Notes: generated from the sequence alone by a model not told the origin. DNA of 64,000 bases from Nonomuraea fuscirosea (GCF_003001935.1 NZ_PVNG01000025.1:1-64000), one strand, 5' to 3'; shown: positions 47,623 through 55,793, numbered from the stretch's first letter. Program-made: numbers and translations.

Positions 47623-48963
47623 TCACATCACGAAACGGAAGAGCGGGCTCGACGGGTCGATCTGCTCGATGCGCGGAGGGGCGGCCTCCATCCGCTTCAG
47701 CAGGGCCGGCAGGTCGGCAGGGCTCGACAGCTCGATGCCGACCAGCGCGGGGCCGGTCTCGCGGTTGTTGCGCTTGACGTACTCGAACAGGGTGATGTCG
47801 TCGTTGGGGCCGAGCACCTCGTCGAGGAAGCGGCGCAGCGCGCCCGGCTCCTGCGGGAACTCGACCAGGAAGTAGTGTTTGCGCTCCTCGTGGACCAGGG
47901 CGCGTTCGACGACCTCGGCGTACCGGCTGACGTCGTTGTTGCCGCCGGACAGCACGCAGACGACGGTGGCGCCCTCCTGGACGCCGGCCATGGACGGGGC
48001 GCTGAGCGAGGCGGGCGCGAGCGCGCCGGCCGGCTCGGCGATGATGCCGTCGACCTGGTACAGGGCCAGCATCTCGCTGCACACGCGGCCCTCGGGCACG
48101 GCGACGAGCTCGGCCTTGGAGGCGGCGATGAGCGGAAGGGTGAGGGCGCCGGCGCGGCTGACGGCGGCGCCGTCGACGAAGGTGTCGATGGAGTCCAGCG
48201 TGACCGGTTCGCCGGCCGCGACGCCCGCGGCGACGCAGGCGGCCCCGGCGGGCTCGACCCCGACCACCCTCGTCTCCGGATGCCACTCCCCCAGCCAGGC
48301 CACCGACCCGGCCAGCAGCCCGCCCCCGCCGACCGGGAGCACGACCACGTCGGGCGCGCGGCCGAGCTGGCTCACCGCCTCGCGGATGACCGTGCCCTGC
48401 CCCGCGATCGTCCTCTGGTCGTCGAACGCGGGCACCAGCGTCGCCCCGGTGGCCGCGGCGTCGGCTCCCGCCGCCGCGGAGGCCTCGTCGTACGTCTCGC
48501 CGCCCAGCACGATCTCGATCATGCTGCCGCCGAGCGCGCGGATCCGGTCCCGCTTCTGCCGCGGCGTCGTCCTGGGCAGGTAGACGCGGCCGCGCACCCC
48601 CAGCGTCGAGCAGGCGTAGGCCACGCCCTGCGCGTGGTTGCCGGCGCTGGCCGCCACCACGCCGGCCCGCTTCGCGGCGTCGTCCAGCTGCGCGATCAGG
48701 TTGAACGCGCCGCGCACCTTGTACGAGCGGACGGTCTGCAGGTCTTCGCGCTTGAGCCAGATCTCGGCGCCGGTCAGCTCGGAGAGCCGGGCGCTGCGCT
48801 CCAGCGGCGTCGTCGCCACGATCCCCGCCAGCCGCCGCGCCGCGGCATCGACGGCCGCGGCGTCCACCTGTACGGCGTCCACCCGCGCGGCGTCGGTCTG
48901 CGCGGCGCCGGCCGAAGCGGCGTCCACCCGTGCGGCGTCGCCGCTTCTGCCTCGATCAGCCAT
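47623..48963 (-). CDS. ilvA: threonine dehydratase (threonine ammonia-lyase) IlvA, 446 aa
   Basis: A fold-type II PLP enzyme with Lys82 in VRSYKVRGAFN, the PLP phosphate loop region (VLPVGGGGLLAG) and SAGNHAQGVA. The C-terminal 90 residues (EFPQEPGALRRFLDEVLGPNDDITLFEYVKRNN) form a short ACT-like regulatory domain, as in single-ACT biosynthetic threonine dehydratases. It makes 2-oxobutanoate, the first step to isoleucine. The first 40 residues are an odd low-complexity extension of D-A-A/V-D-A repeats encoded by near-tandem DNA. The ATG at 48963 has AGAGGAA upstream. The start lies 155 bases from the divergent ArsR-type gene. Confidence 0.93.
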   Translation of the reverse strand: MADRGRSGDAARVDAASAGAAQTDAARVDAVQVDAAAVDAAARRLAGIVATTPLERSARLSELTGAEIWLKREDLQTVRSYKVRGAFNLIAQLDDAAKRAGVVAASAGNHAQGVAYACSTLGVRGRVYLPRTTPRQKRDRIRALGGSMIEIVLGGETYDEASAAAGADAAATGATLVPAFDDQRTIAGQGTVIREAVSQLGRAPDVVVLPVGGGGLLAGSVAWLGEWHPETRVVGVEPAGAACVAAGVAAGEPVTLDSIDTFVDGAAVSRAGALTLPLIAASKAELVAVPEGRVCSEMLALYQVDGIIAEPAGALAPASLSAPSMAGVQEGATVVCVLSGGNNDVSRYAEVVERALVHEERKHYFLVEFPQEPGALRRFLDEVLGPNDDITLFEYVKRNNRETGPALVGIELSSPADLPALLKRMEAAPPRIEQIDPSSPLFRFVM

Positions 48964-49059
48964 TTCGTATTCCTCTTCAAGCGTTTCGCTCGCTCATCGC
49001 GCGGCGCGGCCTCCGTGCCCGTCGCGTCACCGCCGAGCCCCAACGCTCCCCCGTACAGG

Positions 49060-49072
49060 CGATATCATATCG
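49060..49072. promoter_or_regulatory. 13-bp AT palindrome, candidate ArsR-family operator
   Basis: CGATATCATATCG is a perfect palindrome about the central C, and is strikingly AT-rich for this DNA. It lies in the 155-base divergent interval between ilvA (start 48963) and the ArsR-type regulator (start 49119). ArsR/SmtB proteins typically bind ATA/TAT-type dyads of this size. Direct repeats CCGTCTGAA follow at about 49086 and 49107. Confidence 0.5.
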
Positions 49073-49118
49073 ACGATCCTCGAACCGTCTGAATCGTCGC
49101 CGAATCCGTCTGAAGGAC

Positions 49119-49457
49119 ATGACCACCGACACCGAACTGTCGCCGGACTCCGCTCAGCTCCTTGAGGTCTTCAAGGCGCTGGCCAATCCCGTGCGGCTCC
49201 AGGTGCTGCGGTGGTTGCGCGATCCGGAGAAGCACTTCCCGGTTGAGCAGGGTATCGCGGATCCGTACGAGGTCGGTGTCTGCGTCAGCCACATCCAGGC
49301 CAAGCTCGGGCTCGCGCAGTCGACCGTGTCCGCCTACCTGGCCGCGCTGGAGCGGGCCGGCCTGGTCCGCTCGACCCGGGTGGGGAAGTGGACGCACTAC
49401 CGGCGCGACGAGGCGAACATCGCCCGGATCGTCGCCGTACTGGGCGACTCGCTGTAA
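49119..49457 (+). CDS. ArsR-family transcriptional regulator, 112 aa
   Basis: A single winged helix-turn-helix of ArsR type: EVFKALANPVRLQVLRWLRDPEKHF, then GVCVSHIQAKLGLAQSTVSAYLAALERAGLVRSTRVGKWTHYRRDE. The Cys in GVCVSH is where some family members have the ELCVCDL metal-binding motif, but only one Cys is present, so it probably senses something other than a thiophilic metal. The ATG at 49119 has AAGGA close upstream. It diverges from ilvA with a palindrome between them, which makes autoregulation likely and control of ilvA possible. Confidence 0.9.
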   Translation: MTTDTELSPDSAQLLEVFKALANPVRLQVLRWLRDPEKHFPVEQGIADPYEVGVCVSHIQAKLGLAQSTVSAYLAALERAGLVRSTRVGKWTHYRRDEANIARIVAVLGDSL

Positions 49458-49473
49458 CGCGCCGCGACGCCCG

Positions 49474-49642
49474 GCAGGGTGATCGGCTTGACCGGGTCGA
49501 CCCCCAGCTTCGCCGCCGCGTGCCCCCTCGGCGTCGCGTGCCCCCTCGGCGTCGCGGGCCCCCTCGGCGTCGCGGGCCACCTCGGCGTCGCGGGCCACCT
49601 GGCCCGCCGGGAACACCAGCTTCGAGCCGGTGGCGATCGACC
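49474..49642 (-). pseudogene. decayed coding fragment with 18-bp repeat expansion, cut by the IS630 element
   Basis: On the minus strand the flank of the insertion element reads ATGSKLVFPAGQVA in one frame, then a repeat tract, and then KLGVDPVKPITLPGVAAR followed by a stop in another frame. Each stretch looks like real protein, but the frames do not join. The tract at 49520-49591 is four copies of an 18-base unit (GTGCCCCCTCGGCGTCGC and variants). I read this as the 3' end of a broken gene of unknown function, truncated by the element at 49643. Confidence 0.4.
49520..49591. repeat. 18-bp tandem repeat, four copies
   Basis: The units at 49520-49537, 49538-49555, 49556-49573 and 49574-49591 share CCCCTCGGCGTCGC, with a partial fifth copy to about 49607. 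The unit length is a multiple of three, so it would insert a DAEGAR-type hexapeptide in the minus-strand frame. Confidence 0.75.
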
Positions 49643-50737
49643 TAGTGAGCCGGTTTTGAGATTCGGTCGCAGTAGCGGCAGATGCGGTCGAGGATCTGGT
49701 CGGCGGTCCTGGTCCACTTGAATGGCTTGGCGTCCTCGTTCCAGGATTTGATCCACTCCTCCAGCGCGGTTTTGAGCGCGTCCAGAGAGCAGAAGTTGCC
49801 GCGCTCCAGGCAGCGTCGCTCCAGCTCGGCGAACCAACGTTCGACCTGGTTGATCCAGGAGGAGTAGGTCGGAGTGAAGTGCAGGGTGAAACGTGGGTGG
49901 GCCAGCAGCCAGGCGTGCACGACCGGCGCCTTGTGGGAGGACAGGTTGTCGCAGATGAGATGGACCGCCAGGCCCGGCTCGACCTGGCGGTCGATCTCCT
50001 CCAGGAAGTCGCGGAAGTCGATGGCGCGATGCCGGGCCGACAGCTTGCCGATCACCTTGCCGGTGGCCGTGTTGAGCGCGGCGAACAGATCCACGGTGCC
50101 ATGCCGGACGTAGTCGAAGCTGCGCCGCTCGGGCACCCCGGGCAGCATCGGCAGCACCGGCGCGCTCCGCTGTAACGCCTGGATCTGCGGCTTCTCATCG
50201 ACCGCGAACACCGCCGCATGAGCCGGCGGGCTCAGATACAGTCCGACCACGTCCCGGATCTTGTCGATCAGCAGCGGGTCGGTGGAGATCTTGAAGTCCT
50301 CGGTGCGCCAGGGCTGCAGCCCGAACGCCCGCCAGATGTTGCCCACGCTGGTCGGCGAGATGCCCACCCGGCGGGCCAGTTCCCGTTTGGACCAGTGCGT
50401 CGACCCCGCGGGGCACCTCCTCCAGCGTGCGCACCACCACCTCCTCCACCTGGGCGTCGGTGATGGTGCGCGGCACGCCCGGCCGCGGTTCATCGCTCAG
50501 CCCGTCCAGCCGGCGGGCCAGGAACCGGCTGCGCCAGCGCGCCACCGTCTTGCGATCCACCCGCAGCCGCGCCGCCACCGCCACATTGCCGCCACGGCCG
50601 TCACCCTCGGCACAGGCCAGCACGATCCGCGCCCGCAACGCCAGTCCCTGAGCGGTCGAGCGCCGCCGGGCCCAACCCTCCAACGTCCGCCGCTCCTGCT
50701 GCGACAACACCAGCGGTTGAAGCCTGCTGTCCGCCAT
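49642..50737 (-). pseudogene. IS630-type transposase, split by a +1 frameshift
   Basis: Frame one begins at ATG 50737 with TGGAGAG upstream and encodes the N-terminal helix-turn-helix (SQQERRTLEGWARRRST to VDRKTVARWRSRFLARR). Near 50404-50413, at CCCCGCGGGG, homology moves to the next frame: THWSKRELARRVGIS, then the DDE core with VFAVDEKPQIQAL, LICDNLSSH and SSWINQVERWFAELERR. Joining them needs a shift of +1 (one extra G). IS630 members usually use a -1 programmed slip, so this is more likely an inactivating indel, though recoding cannot be excluded. The TAG stop codon spans the TA target site and the flanking base. Confidence 0.8.
49643..49660 (+). repeat. left terminal inverted repeat of the IS630 element
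   Basis: TAGTGAGCCGGTTTTGAG; the first two bases are the TA target duplication. It matches the right repeat at 15 of 18 positions and also encodes the last codons and part of the stop of the transposase. Confidence 0.8.
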
Positions 50738-50823
50738 CTCTCCAGCAGACCTCACCCACCAGACAACGTCACCACGGCTCAACGAATCAGGGACGAAATA
50801 CGCCTCATGTGGTGACCCTCATG

Positions 50824-50841
50824 CTCATGACCAGCTCACTA
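50824..50841 (-). repeat. right terminal inverted repeat of the IS630 element
   Basis: On the minus strand it reads TAGTGAGCTGGTCATGAG. It lies upstream of the transposase start (50737) by about 87 bases, and 11 bases from the stop codon of the neighbouring gene at 50853. Confidence 0.8.
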
Positions 50842-50852
50842 GGCCGTCGCGC

Positions 50853-51410
50853 CTACGCCACTACCGTGCCGGCGCTTCCGGTCGGCAGGCCGGCGCGGTC
50901 GGGGAGCATGCGGGGCAGAGCGCGTAGCCACGTCTCCAGGTCGGCCGGCCACCATCGCCCGGCCATCAGCCGGCCGAGCTCCTGGGCCACCGCCGACGAC
51001 GACGCGGGCACCGGCACCACCCGTACGGGCGCGGCCCCCGCCAGCACCCCGAGCCACCAGTGCCGCCACGTCTCCGGCATGCCGTCGGGATCGAGCACCA
51101 GGTAGTAGTCGGGCAGCGTCAGCCGGTCGGCGCGCAGTTCGCCCAGAGCGGCCTCGATGGCCACCTCCAGTCCGCCGACGGGTTCGGTGCCGTCGAAGAA
51201 GCCCGTCCACGCCGCGGCCACCCCGGCCAGCGGGTCGGCGTCGTGCACCACGTACGTGGCCGCCGACCGTCCCGCGAGCTCCGTCACCTCGGCCGGGCCG
51301 CGCTCGCCGCGCGGGATGGCCCGTACGTTGTGCAGTCCGTCGAGGCCCGCGACCACGTCCCCGGCTCCGTCCCCCGCCACCACGACCACGGTGCTGGTCA
51401 ATCGCCGCAT
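50853..51410 (-). CDS. hypothetical protein, 185 aa
   Basis: I do not recognise a family. The ATG at 51410 gives MRRLTSTVVVVAGDGAGDVVAGL, a Rossmann-like first strand and helix. Later segments such as YVVHDADPLAGVAAAWTGFFDG and LPDYYLVLDPDGMPETWRHWWLGVLAG suggest an alpha/beta protein; the YYLVLDPDGMPETWRHWWLG stretch is distinctive and would be a good search probe. There is no signal peptide. The stop (TAG, 50855-50853) lies 11 bases from the IS630 right end, so the gene narrowly escaped disruption, though its original terminator may have been displaced. Confidence 0.72.
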   Translation of the reverse strand: MRRLTSTVVVVAGDGAGDVVAGLDGLHNVRAIPRGERGPAEVTELAGRSAATYVVHDADPLAGVAAAWTGFFDGTEPVGGLEVAIEAALGELRADRLTLPDYYLVLDPDGMPETWRHWWLGVLAGAAPVRVVPVPASSSAVAQELGRLMAGRWWPADLETWLRALPRMLPDRAGLPTGSAGTVVA

Positions 51411-51493
51411 ACCGGACAGTCTATGGTCGGCGCTCGGCCGCGGGGATCGGACGGACGCCGGCCGGTCCCCGCCCCGGCCGGCTCGGGTGATGC

Positions 51494-51964
51494 TTACTTC
51501 GACAGGTAGAGGGTCTTCCAGGTGCCCGCGTACAGGCAGTTCAGGGACGGCTTGGCGGTCTTGAACTCGGAGCAGACCTTGAGCTCGACCTGGTACACGT
51601 GGCTGTACTTGAAGGAGAAGGGCTTCGGCGTGCGGTAGGAGCAGTCGCGGACGCTGTGGTGCCGGAACGGCAGGTTGTTCCCCTTGCGGTAGGTGATGCG
51701 GAAGACCGCCCAGCCGCAGGCGCTGCCGCGGGTGTTGTCGTACACCTTGCCGGTGATCTTGACGTGGTGGGCGGTCGGCAGGACGGCGTGGTCCTCGCCG
51801 ACGGCGGACAGGGTGCCCCAGGCCTTCGCGGTGTGCCGGGGTGCGTGGTACGGGCCCCACGCGGAGCCCGTGTCGGCCTGGGCGGCGGGGGCGACGGCGG
51901 CGAACGTGGCGAGGGCGGCGGTCGCGGCGGCGGTCAGGCCGGCGAGGGTCCGGGAGATCGACAT
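51494..51964 (-). CDS. secreted small four-cysteine protein, 156 aa
   Basis: A Sec signal peptide (MSISRTLAGLTAAATAAL to VAPAAQADT, cleavage near residue 30) precedes a basic, aromatic, beta-rich mature domain with four cysteines (GSACGW, VRDCSY, LKVCSEF, LNCLY). The architecture (signal, about 100-130 residues, two likely disulfides, Lys/Tyr/Trp-rich strands, short length) parallels the protein encoded at 3973. I know of no named family. The ATG at 51964 has a GGACATCC sequence upstream. It diverges from the VOC protein gene at 52152 across 187 bases. Confidence 0.8.
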   Translation of the reverse strand: MSISRTLAGLTAAATAALATFAAVAPAAQADTGSAWGPYHAPRHTAKAWGTLSAVGEDHAVLPTAHHVKITGKVYDNTRGSACGWAVFRITYRKGNNLPFRHHSVRDCSYRTPKPFSFKYSHVYQVELKVCSEFKTAKPSLNCLYAGTWKTLYLSK

Positions 51965-52151
51965 GGCGGGGATGTCCTTTCGGGAGGTGTGACCACACTG
52001 TGCGCCGGATCGATTTCATGGCGCTTACCAGGGGTCGGCGTCCACTTTCAGCCTCCTTGCACGGGACTGTCCACTACAGAAACCCGTCATCCGATTCGAA
52101 AATAGGAGTGTACTCTCATAAGAAAGTGAACTTCCAAAAAAGGAGCCGGGC

Positions 52152-53099
52152 ATGAGCGGTGACGTCAACGGCCTGCACCATGTAGGTCACATCGTGCGGA
52201 GCATGAACGAGGCCATCGAGCTGTACCGCCGGCTGGGATTCTCGGTGTCGGCGCCGGTCCATCCCGTGCTCCCCGGGGCCGCCGAGGCGTTCGGGGTGGC
52301 CAACGCCCACGTGCACTTTTCCGGCGGCTTCGTCGAGCTGGTGGCCGTCATCGGGGACGGCTCGCACCTGCCCGCGGGCACCCGTCCGATCCCGCTGGAG
52401 GTGCCGGAGGAGAGACGGGCGGGGCTGGAGGCCGCGATCCGTGTCACCGTCGCGAACATCGCCGCCTTCGCCGAGCGGTTCGAGGGCGTGCACATCATGA
52501 TCGCCGACACCCGCGACCTCGACGGCGTGGCGGCCCGGCTGACGGCCGGGGACGTGCACCATGGCGGCGTGCACGCCGTCCAGCGGCCCGTGGAGACCGG
52601 CGCCGGGATCAGCATGGAGCCCGCCCGCTACCTGGAGATCTCCGATCCGGCCCTGGCACCGGGCCGGGTACCGGAGGGCCGGATCGGCTTCGCCGAGAAC
52701 CTGCCCGGGGGCGCGTCCCCGGCACCTGTGGATCATCCCAACGGGGCGACCGGGCTGGCCGAGTGCGTCCTGTGCGTGGACGACGCCACGTTGCCCGAGG
52801 TGAAACGGCGCTACGCCACGTACTTCGAGGGTCCAGCGGGCATGGGACAGACGGGAGTCACGGTCGTCGCGGCGTCGGCGCTGGGCGAGATGTTGCCCGG
52901 CGAGCGTCCGGCCGCGCTGCCGGCGTTCGTGGCGTACGCGGTCACCGTGCGCGACGTGGCCGCGACCGAGCGGCTGCTGCTCGGCAACGGCGTCCCGGTC
53001 GCCAGGACCACCGACGGGGAGGCGTTCGTCCCGGCCGGCGCCGCGCTGGGCACGGCGATCGTCTTCCGCCAGGAGGGTACGGGTGACTCACGCCTGTGA
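52152..53099 (+). CDS. glyoxalase-like VOC-superfamily protein, 315 aa
   Basis: The chain opens with a VOC strand-helix unit, LHHVGHIVRSMNEAIELYRRLGF, and has a second domain beginning ATGLAECVLCVDDATLPEVKRRYATYF; the size and the ordering match the glyoxalase-like two-domain proteins that bind metal and act on or bind small molecules. Candidate metal ligands are His7 or His10 and Glu in FVELVAV. The ATG at 52152 has AGGAG upstream. The AT-richer promoter region contains a GAGT-ACTC dyad around 52102-52111. The substrate is unknown. Confidence 0.85.
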   Translation: MSGDVNGLHHVGHIVRSMNEAIELYRRLGFSVSAPVHPVLPGAAEAFGVANAHVHFSGGFVELVAVIGDGSHLPAGTRPIPLEVPEERRAGLEAAIRVTVANIAAFAERFEGVHIMIADTRDLDGVAARLTAGDVHHGGVHAVQRPVETGAGISMEPARYLEISDPALAPGRVPEGRIGFAENLPGGASPAPVDHPNGATGLAECVLCVDDATLPEVKRRYATYFEGPAGMGQTGVTVVAASALGEMLPGERPAALPAFVAYAVTVRDVAATERLLLGNGVPVARTTDGEAFVPAGAALGTAIVFRQEGTGDSRL

Positions 53100-53477
53100 C
53101 CTTGAGCGTGCGGCAGGTCTGGGGGCTTGCGGGTCTGCGACCGAACTGATCGGGACCAGCTGTGTTCGCCGCCGTCTCGACGGTCTCACGCTGCCCTGCG
53201 GCTCCCGCGAGCCGGCGCGGGCAGCACACCGGGGTACGCGAGCCCGCGCAGGCAGGCGTACCGGAGAAAGCCGTGGACGTGGTGCGGGCGCGGTCTTTAC
53301 GCTCGGGTGCGTAAGCAATCAACGTGAGACTTCCGCTCGGTGACGGAGCCGGTGTGGGGCGCGCGTCCCCGACCCACACCGATACTGGACGGTTCCCGGC
53401 GTTGACCACGGGTCGGCACATTTGGACGCCGACGACCCCGGGTGGTCCGTCCCGCCGCGCGGCGAAAGGGACGCGCC
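53100..53477. other. gene-free interval of 378 bp with a hairpin
   Basis: I find no supported gene here. At 53190-53225 GCTGCCC pairs with GGGCAGC, enclosing an inner GGCT/AGCC stem; this could be the terminator of the VOC gene. The right part, ending at the MFS start (GTG 53478, AAAGGG upstream), should hold that gene's promoter. Confidence 0.5.
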
Positions 53478-54698
53478 GTGCTTCCGGCCACCTATCGCCA
53501 TCTTCTGCGTACCCCTGGTGCCGCCGCCTTCTTCCTGACCTCCGCCGCCGGCCGGGTCGGCATCGCGATGACCAGCCTCGGCCTGGTCTGGCTGATCCAC
53601 GCCCGAACCGGCTCCTACGCGGTGGCGGGCCTGGTGACCGGCGGCTTCGCCGTCGCGGAGGCGCTGGCCGGGCCGCAGCTCGGCCGGCTCGTCGACCGCT
53701 TCGGCCAGACCCGGGTCCTGCCGCTCGCCCTGCTCGCCCACGCCGCGGCGGTGGCCGTACTGCTCACCCTGGTCGCGTCCGGCAGCCCCGCCTGGCTGCT
53801 GACGGCGGCGGGGGTCGCGGCCGGCGCGAGCATCCCGCAGCTCGGCGCGCTGTCCGGGGCTCGGTGGGCGGCCCTGCTCCGCGGCGGCCGATCCGCTGAG
53901 CTGCCCGCCGCCTTCGCGCTGGAGTCGCTCAGCAACGGGTTCGCCTACCTGGCCGGTCCCGTGCTGGTCAGCGTGGCGGGGGCGAGCGGGCATCCGGCGT
54001 TCGGCTCGGCTCTGGCGGCGACCTTGGTGGTGGGCGGCGGGCTGGCGTTCGCCGCCCAGCGCCGCACCGCGCCGCCGCCGGCCTCCGAGGCCGCGGAGCG
54101 CCGCCGGGCCGGGCGTTCCCTGCTGCGGCCCGGTTTCGCCGTGCTGGCCGGGATCAACCTGGCCATCGGCGTGTTCTTCGGATCCATGCAGGTCTCGGTG
54201 ACGGCTTTCGCGGTCGAGCACGGGGTCCCCGCCGCCGCCGCGCCGCTCTTCGCCGCTTCGAGCTGCGGCGAACTGCTGGCCGGCTGGCTGTACGGGGTGC
54301 GCCGGTGGCGGGCGGCGCCGCGGGTGCAGCTGGCGGCGGGGACGTCCGTCCTGGCCGTCTGCTGCCTGTCGTTGCCGGTGACGGACTCGTTGCCCGGGTT
54401 GGGGGTCGCGGTGGCGCTGACCGGGATGACGATCCCGCCGATCCTGGTGATCACGAGCGTACTCACCCAGTCGGCCGTGCACCGCTACGTGCTCACGCAG
54501 GCGTTCACCTGGCTGAACTCCGCGAGCGCGGCCGGCTCGGCCATCGCGGCGGCGGCCTCGGGACGGGCCGTGGACACGTTCGGCGCCCCAGGCGGCTTCA
54601 CGGTCGCCTCGGCGGCCGCCCTCACGATGACAGTGCTGGCACTGACCGGCCTGCGCGCGCTGCGACCCGCCGCCGGCGAACCCGCCATCGACCCATGA
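53478..54698 (+). CDS. MFS transporter, 406 aa
   Basis: A twelve-helix major facilitator of the drug/product exporter type, with the motif A-like loop GRLVDRFGQTRVLPL between helices 2 and 3 (G-x2-x-D-R-x-G) and a second-half counterpart less conserved. Helices are rich in Ala, Gly and Leu. The GTG at 53478 has AAAGGGA upstream and yields LPATYRHLLRTPGAAAFFLTS, typical of MFS N termini. It is not next to a biosynthetic cluster or a dedicated regulator. Likely exports a small hydrophobic compound (family-level inference). Confidence 0.88.
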   Translation: MLPATYRHLLRTPGAAAFFLTSAAGRVGIAMTSLGLVWLIHARTGSYAVAGLVTGGFAVAEALAGPQLGRLVDRFGQTRVLPLALLAHAAAVAVLLTLVASGSPAWLLTAAGVAAGASIPQLGALSGARWAALLRGGRSAELPAAFALESLSNGFAYLAGPVLVSVAGASGHPAFGSALAATLVVGGGLAFAAQRRTAPPPASEAAERRRAGRSLLRPGFAVLAGINLAIGVFFGSMQVSVTAFAVEHGVPAAAAPLFAASSCGELLAGWLYGVRRWRAAPRVQLAAGTSVLAVCCLSLPVTDSLPGLGVAVALTGMTIPPILVITSVLTQSAVHRYVLTQAFTWLNSASAAGSAIAAAASGRAVDTFGAPGGFTVASAAALTMTVLALTGLRALRPAAGEPAIDP

Positions 54699-54701
54699 CC
54701 C

Positions 54702-54717
54702 CACCGGCACACCGGTG
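54702..54717. terminator. small hairpin between convergent stops
   Basis: CACCGG (54702-54707) and CCGGTG (54712-54717) pair around a four-base loop, in the 19-base gap between the MFS stop and the membrane-protein stop at 54718. It is short, but sits where a shared terminator is expected. Confidence 0.4.
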
Positions 54718-55191
54718 TCACCCGCCCAGCGTGCGCTTGAGGTGGAGGAGGTGGGCGCGGCGGGTGTGGGCGCGCCAGGCCAAGGTCAGTGACGCTGCCA
54801 CGAACAGCGCCCCGACCGCCAGCGGCGGCAGCGGCCCCGTGCCCCGGATGACGGCGATCGCCGTCACGAGCGCGGTCGCCGTGACCGAGGCGGCCACCGC
54901 GATCCAGGCCGCGATCACGCGTTCGGTCGCGAACAACGGCGCTCTGCGGGTGAGCACCCAGCCCCCGTAGCAGGCCCAGGCGAGGCAGAACCCGGTCAAT
55001 ACGGCGAAGGCCGTGTGCGTGCCTCCGGGCAGCGGCCCCGGCTCGGTCGCCCACAGGGAGGTGACGAAGACCGCGCCCACCAGGCCGGCCAGCAGCGCCG
55101 TCACCGCGCGGATCCGCCGTCTCTTCGACAGGGACGACTCCAGCCGTTCGATCATCTCCTGCGCCGAAAGACGCGGCTCCTCCTGGATCAT
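54718..55191 (-). CDS. membrane protein coupled to ECF sigma factor, 157 aa (possible anti-sigma factor)
   Basis: An acidic, helical cytoplasmic N terminus (MIQEEPRLSAQEMIERLESSLSKRRR) is followed by four hydrophobic segments (about 30-50, 60-80, 90-112, 118-136) and a basic C-terminal tail. The ATG at 55191 overlaps the sigma-factor stop by four bases (ATGA). Being directly downstream of, and coupled to, an ECF sigma factor gene suggests the product is its membrane anti-sigma partner, although I see no zinc (ZAS) motif HxxxCxxC. Confidence 0.8.
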   Translation of the reverse strand: MIQEEPRLSAQEMIERLESSLSKRRRIRAVTALLAGLVGAVFVTSLWATEPGPLPGGTHTAFAVLTGFCLAWACYGGWVLTRRAPLFATERVIAAWIAVAASVTATALVTAIAVIRGTGPLPPLAVGALFVAASLTLAWRAHTRRAHLLHLKRTLGG

Positions 55192-55712
55192 GGCCGGTAT
55201 CCCTTCTCCGTCAGATGTGCACGCAACAGGCGACGCGCCCGGCTGAGCCGGGACTTGACCGTTCCGGCCGGGATGCCGCAGATCTGCGCGCACTCCTGCA
55301 CGGTCAGGTCCTCCAGGTAGAACAGGACGAGGATCTCCCGCTCCAGTACGGGCAGGCCGGCCAGCCCCGCCATGACCTCGGCCCGCTCCACCAGCGCCTC
55401 GGCCGGATCGTCCGCGACCGGTTCCTCCGGCGGCCGGGCCGCCTCGGCCCTGGCGTACTCCGCGCGCAGCCGGTCGGTGACCGAACGCCGGGCGATGATG
55501 AACAGCCAGGGCCGGAACCGGGCGGGGTCCCGCAACCTGGGCAGGCCGCGGACGACCGCCAGCCAGATCTCCTGCGACACGTCGTCCGCCCGCTCGGCGT
55601 CCAGCATGCGGCGCGCGTACGTCCAGACGGGCAGCCGCCACCGCCGCACCAGCTCGGCGACCGCCGCCCGGTCGCCCAGCTGGGCGTTCACCACCAGAAG
55701 CTCGTCGGTCAT
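55188..55712 (-). CDS. ECF-type RNA polymerase sigma factor, 174 aa
   Basis: Region 2 is present (AVAELVRRWRLPVWTYARRMLDAERADDVSQEIWLAVVRGLPRLRDPARFRPWLFIIARRSVTDRLR), with the DDVSQEIW core-binding motif, and region 4 follows (LPVLEREILVLFYLEDLTVQECAQICGIPAGTVKSRLSRARRLL). The chain is the usual length for an ECF sigma. The ATG at 55712 is used; an earlier in-frame ATG at 55736 lacks a better ribosome site. It overlaps the membrane protein gene by four bases. Confidence 0.92.
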   Translation of the reverse strand: MTDELLVVNAQLGDRAAVAELVRRWRLPVWTYARRMLDAERADDVSQEIWLAVVRGLPRLRDPARFRPWLFIIARRSVTDRLRAEYARAEAARPPEEPVADDPAEALVERAEVMAGLAGLPVLEREILVLFYLEDLTVQECAQICGIPAGTVKSRLSRARRLLRAHLTEKGYRP

Positions 55713-55793
55713 GTCGTCCCTTCCGTCAACGAGCACAGTCGGGCGAGAGGACCGTCAGGTTCACGGTTCGGCTGGAGTTTCGTCCGGCCGGTG

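Larger units (their letters stand above)
49643..50841 (-). mobile_element. IS630-family insertion sequence
   Basis: The element is bounded by 18-base inverted repeats TAGTGAGCCGGTTTTGAG (49643-49660) and, on the other strand, TAGTGAGCTGGTCATGAG (50841-50824), 15 of 18 matching. Each begins with the TA that IS630/Tc1-mariner elements duplicate on insertion. Between them lies a transposase in two overlapping frames. Total length including both TA dinucleotides is 1199 bp. It inserted next to the 3' end of a gene ending at 50853 and into or beside a decayed fragment on the left. Confidence 0.88.
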
